From the NCBI GenBank assembly GCA_000711775.1, contig ARYC01017411.1, forward strand, positions 48,618-112,617: a stretch of DNA of 64,000 bases. The letters run 5' to 3'. The position numbers and the translations under genes are program-made. Every line of letters begins with the position of its first letter. Position 1 is the first letter of the stretch. The notes under the pieces were generated by a model that did not search any database, was not told the DNA's origin, and saw only the letters and a program-made list of their open reading frames with translations. This DNA comes from Oxytricha trifallax (Eukaryota > Ciliophora > Spirotrichea > Sporadotrichida > Oxytrichidae). Of the stretch, positions 63,576-64,000 are shown piece by piece.

Positions 63576-64000
63576 AATAATAAAAAGTGAATTAATTATA
63601 GTTTTGCTACAGTCATCATTAAATGACAGTAATTAATTAACTAGTTTTTGATTTAAATAACATGGATTAATCACCTTCTTTAAGAAGAAATCTGGAGTCA
63701 TCTCTTTTATCCTTTCATTCTCCTTATTTGAGGATTAAAGTTAGTTACTGGTATTAAATCTCAATACACTCAAATAAAATTTAAAGTCAATAATAAAATT
63801 TAAATCTAAAATTTATTCATGATAATAAGACAAATAACTACTCAAAATAAACAATAAGTAAATCCTTAAGTTATTTGGCGAAAATTATCTTTCTATTCAT
63901 TTAAAGAATAGCAGTATTTATATATATATATATATAAATATATAGATCTAATTGCATGATTGAATATCCCTTACTGGTAAATCTCTTGCTTTCAAAATGA
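63576..64000. other. AT-rich end of window
   Basis: No supported gene. A short (TA)n run is at about 63919-63938. Confidence 0.4.

Overview
This window is germline (micronuclear) DNA of a spirotrichous ciliate, most like Oxytricha, Sterkiella or Stylonychia. The support is direct. Real reading frames run through TAA and TAG (read as Gln) and end only at TGA. Conserved genes are cut by short AT-rich internal eliminated sequences (IESs) flanked by short direct repeats (pointers). Four transposons end in CAAAACCCCAAAACCCC, the C4A4 telomere-like terminus typical of TBE (telomere-bearing element) transposons. Standard-code ORF calls fragment nearly every gene here; the annotation below uses the ciliate code.

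Layout. 1-754: end of the succinate dehydrogenase flavoprotein gene, with two IESs. 755-2340: unknown minus-strand gene. 2387-6499: TBE-1, inside a 1.4 kb segment whose TBE-free copy lies at 18214-19619. 7319-11816: TBE-2, decayed and itself carrying a foldback element. 11822-12631: C-terminal part of a DNAAF5/HEATR2-like gene. 13454-17668: two Gln-rich minus-strand genes. 19606-25059: unknown minus-strand genes. 25352-27790: oxysterol-binding protein homologue. 28206-28285: tRNA-Leu(CAG). 28948-30338: unknown gene. 30533-36403: DYRK kinase with a very long Gln/Asn-rich N terminus. 36858-39245: adenylate kinase 8 homologue. 39377-40705: Cys-rich surface or secreted protein. 41005-45063: coiled-coil gene cut by a 73-bp IES, a 1.5-kb IES that carries its own 395-codon ORF, and a second copy of the foldback element. 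45064-52908: TBE-3 fused to a truncated TBE-4. 53350-54600: unknown gene. 55228-56960: an old divergent TBE relic. 57207-58884: a non-coding transposon with an 8-bp target duplication. 60679-63573: a DD34E transposon with several accessory ORFs.

Each TBE has the same three genes: a DD34E transposase, the '22-kDa' gene (which here shows two tiny introns), and a zinc-finger/kinase '57-kDa' gene. Their state differs. TBE-1 is nearly intact. TBE-2 is decayed in all three genes. TBE-3 keeps only an intact 22-kDa gene. TBE-4 is truncated. The host genes (axonemal assembly, ciliary adenylate kinase, DYRK, SDH, ORP) are ordinary somatic genes that would be assembled onto gene-sized chromosomes after IES and transposon removal.
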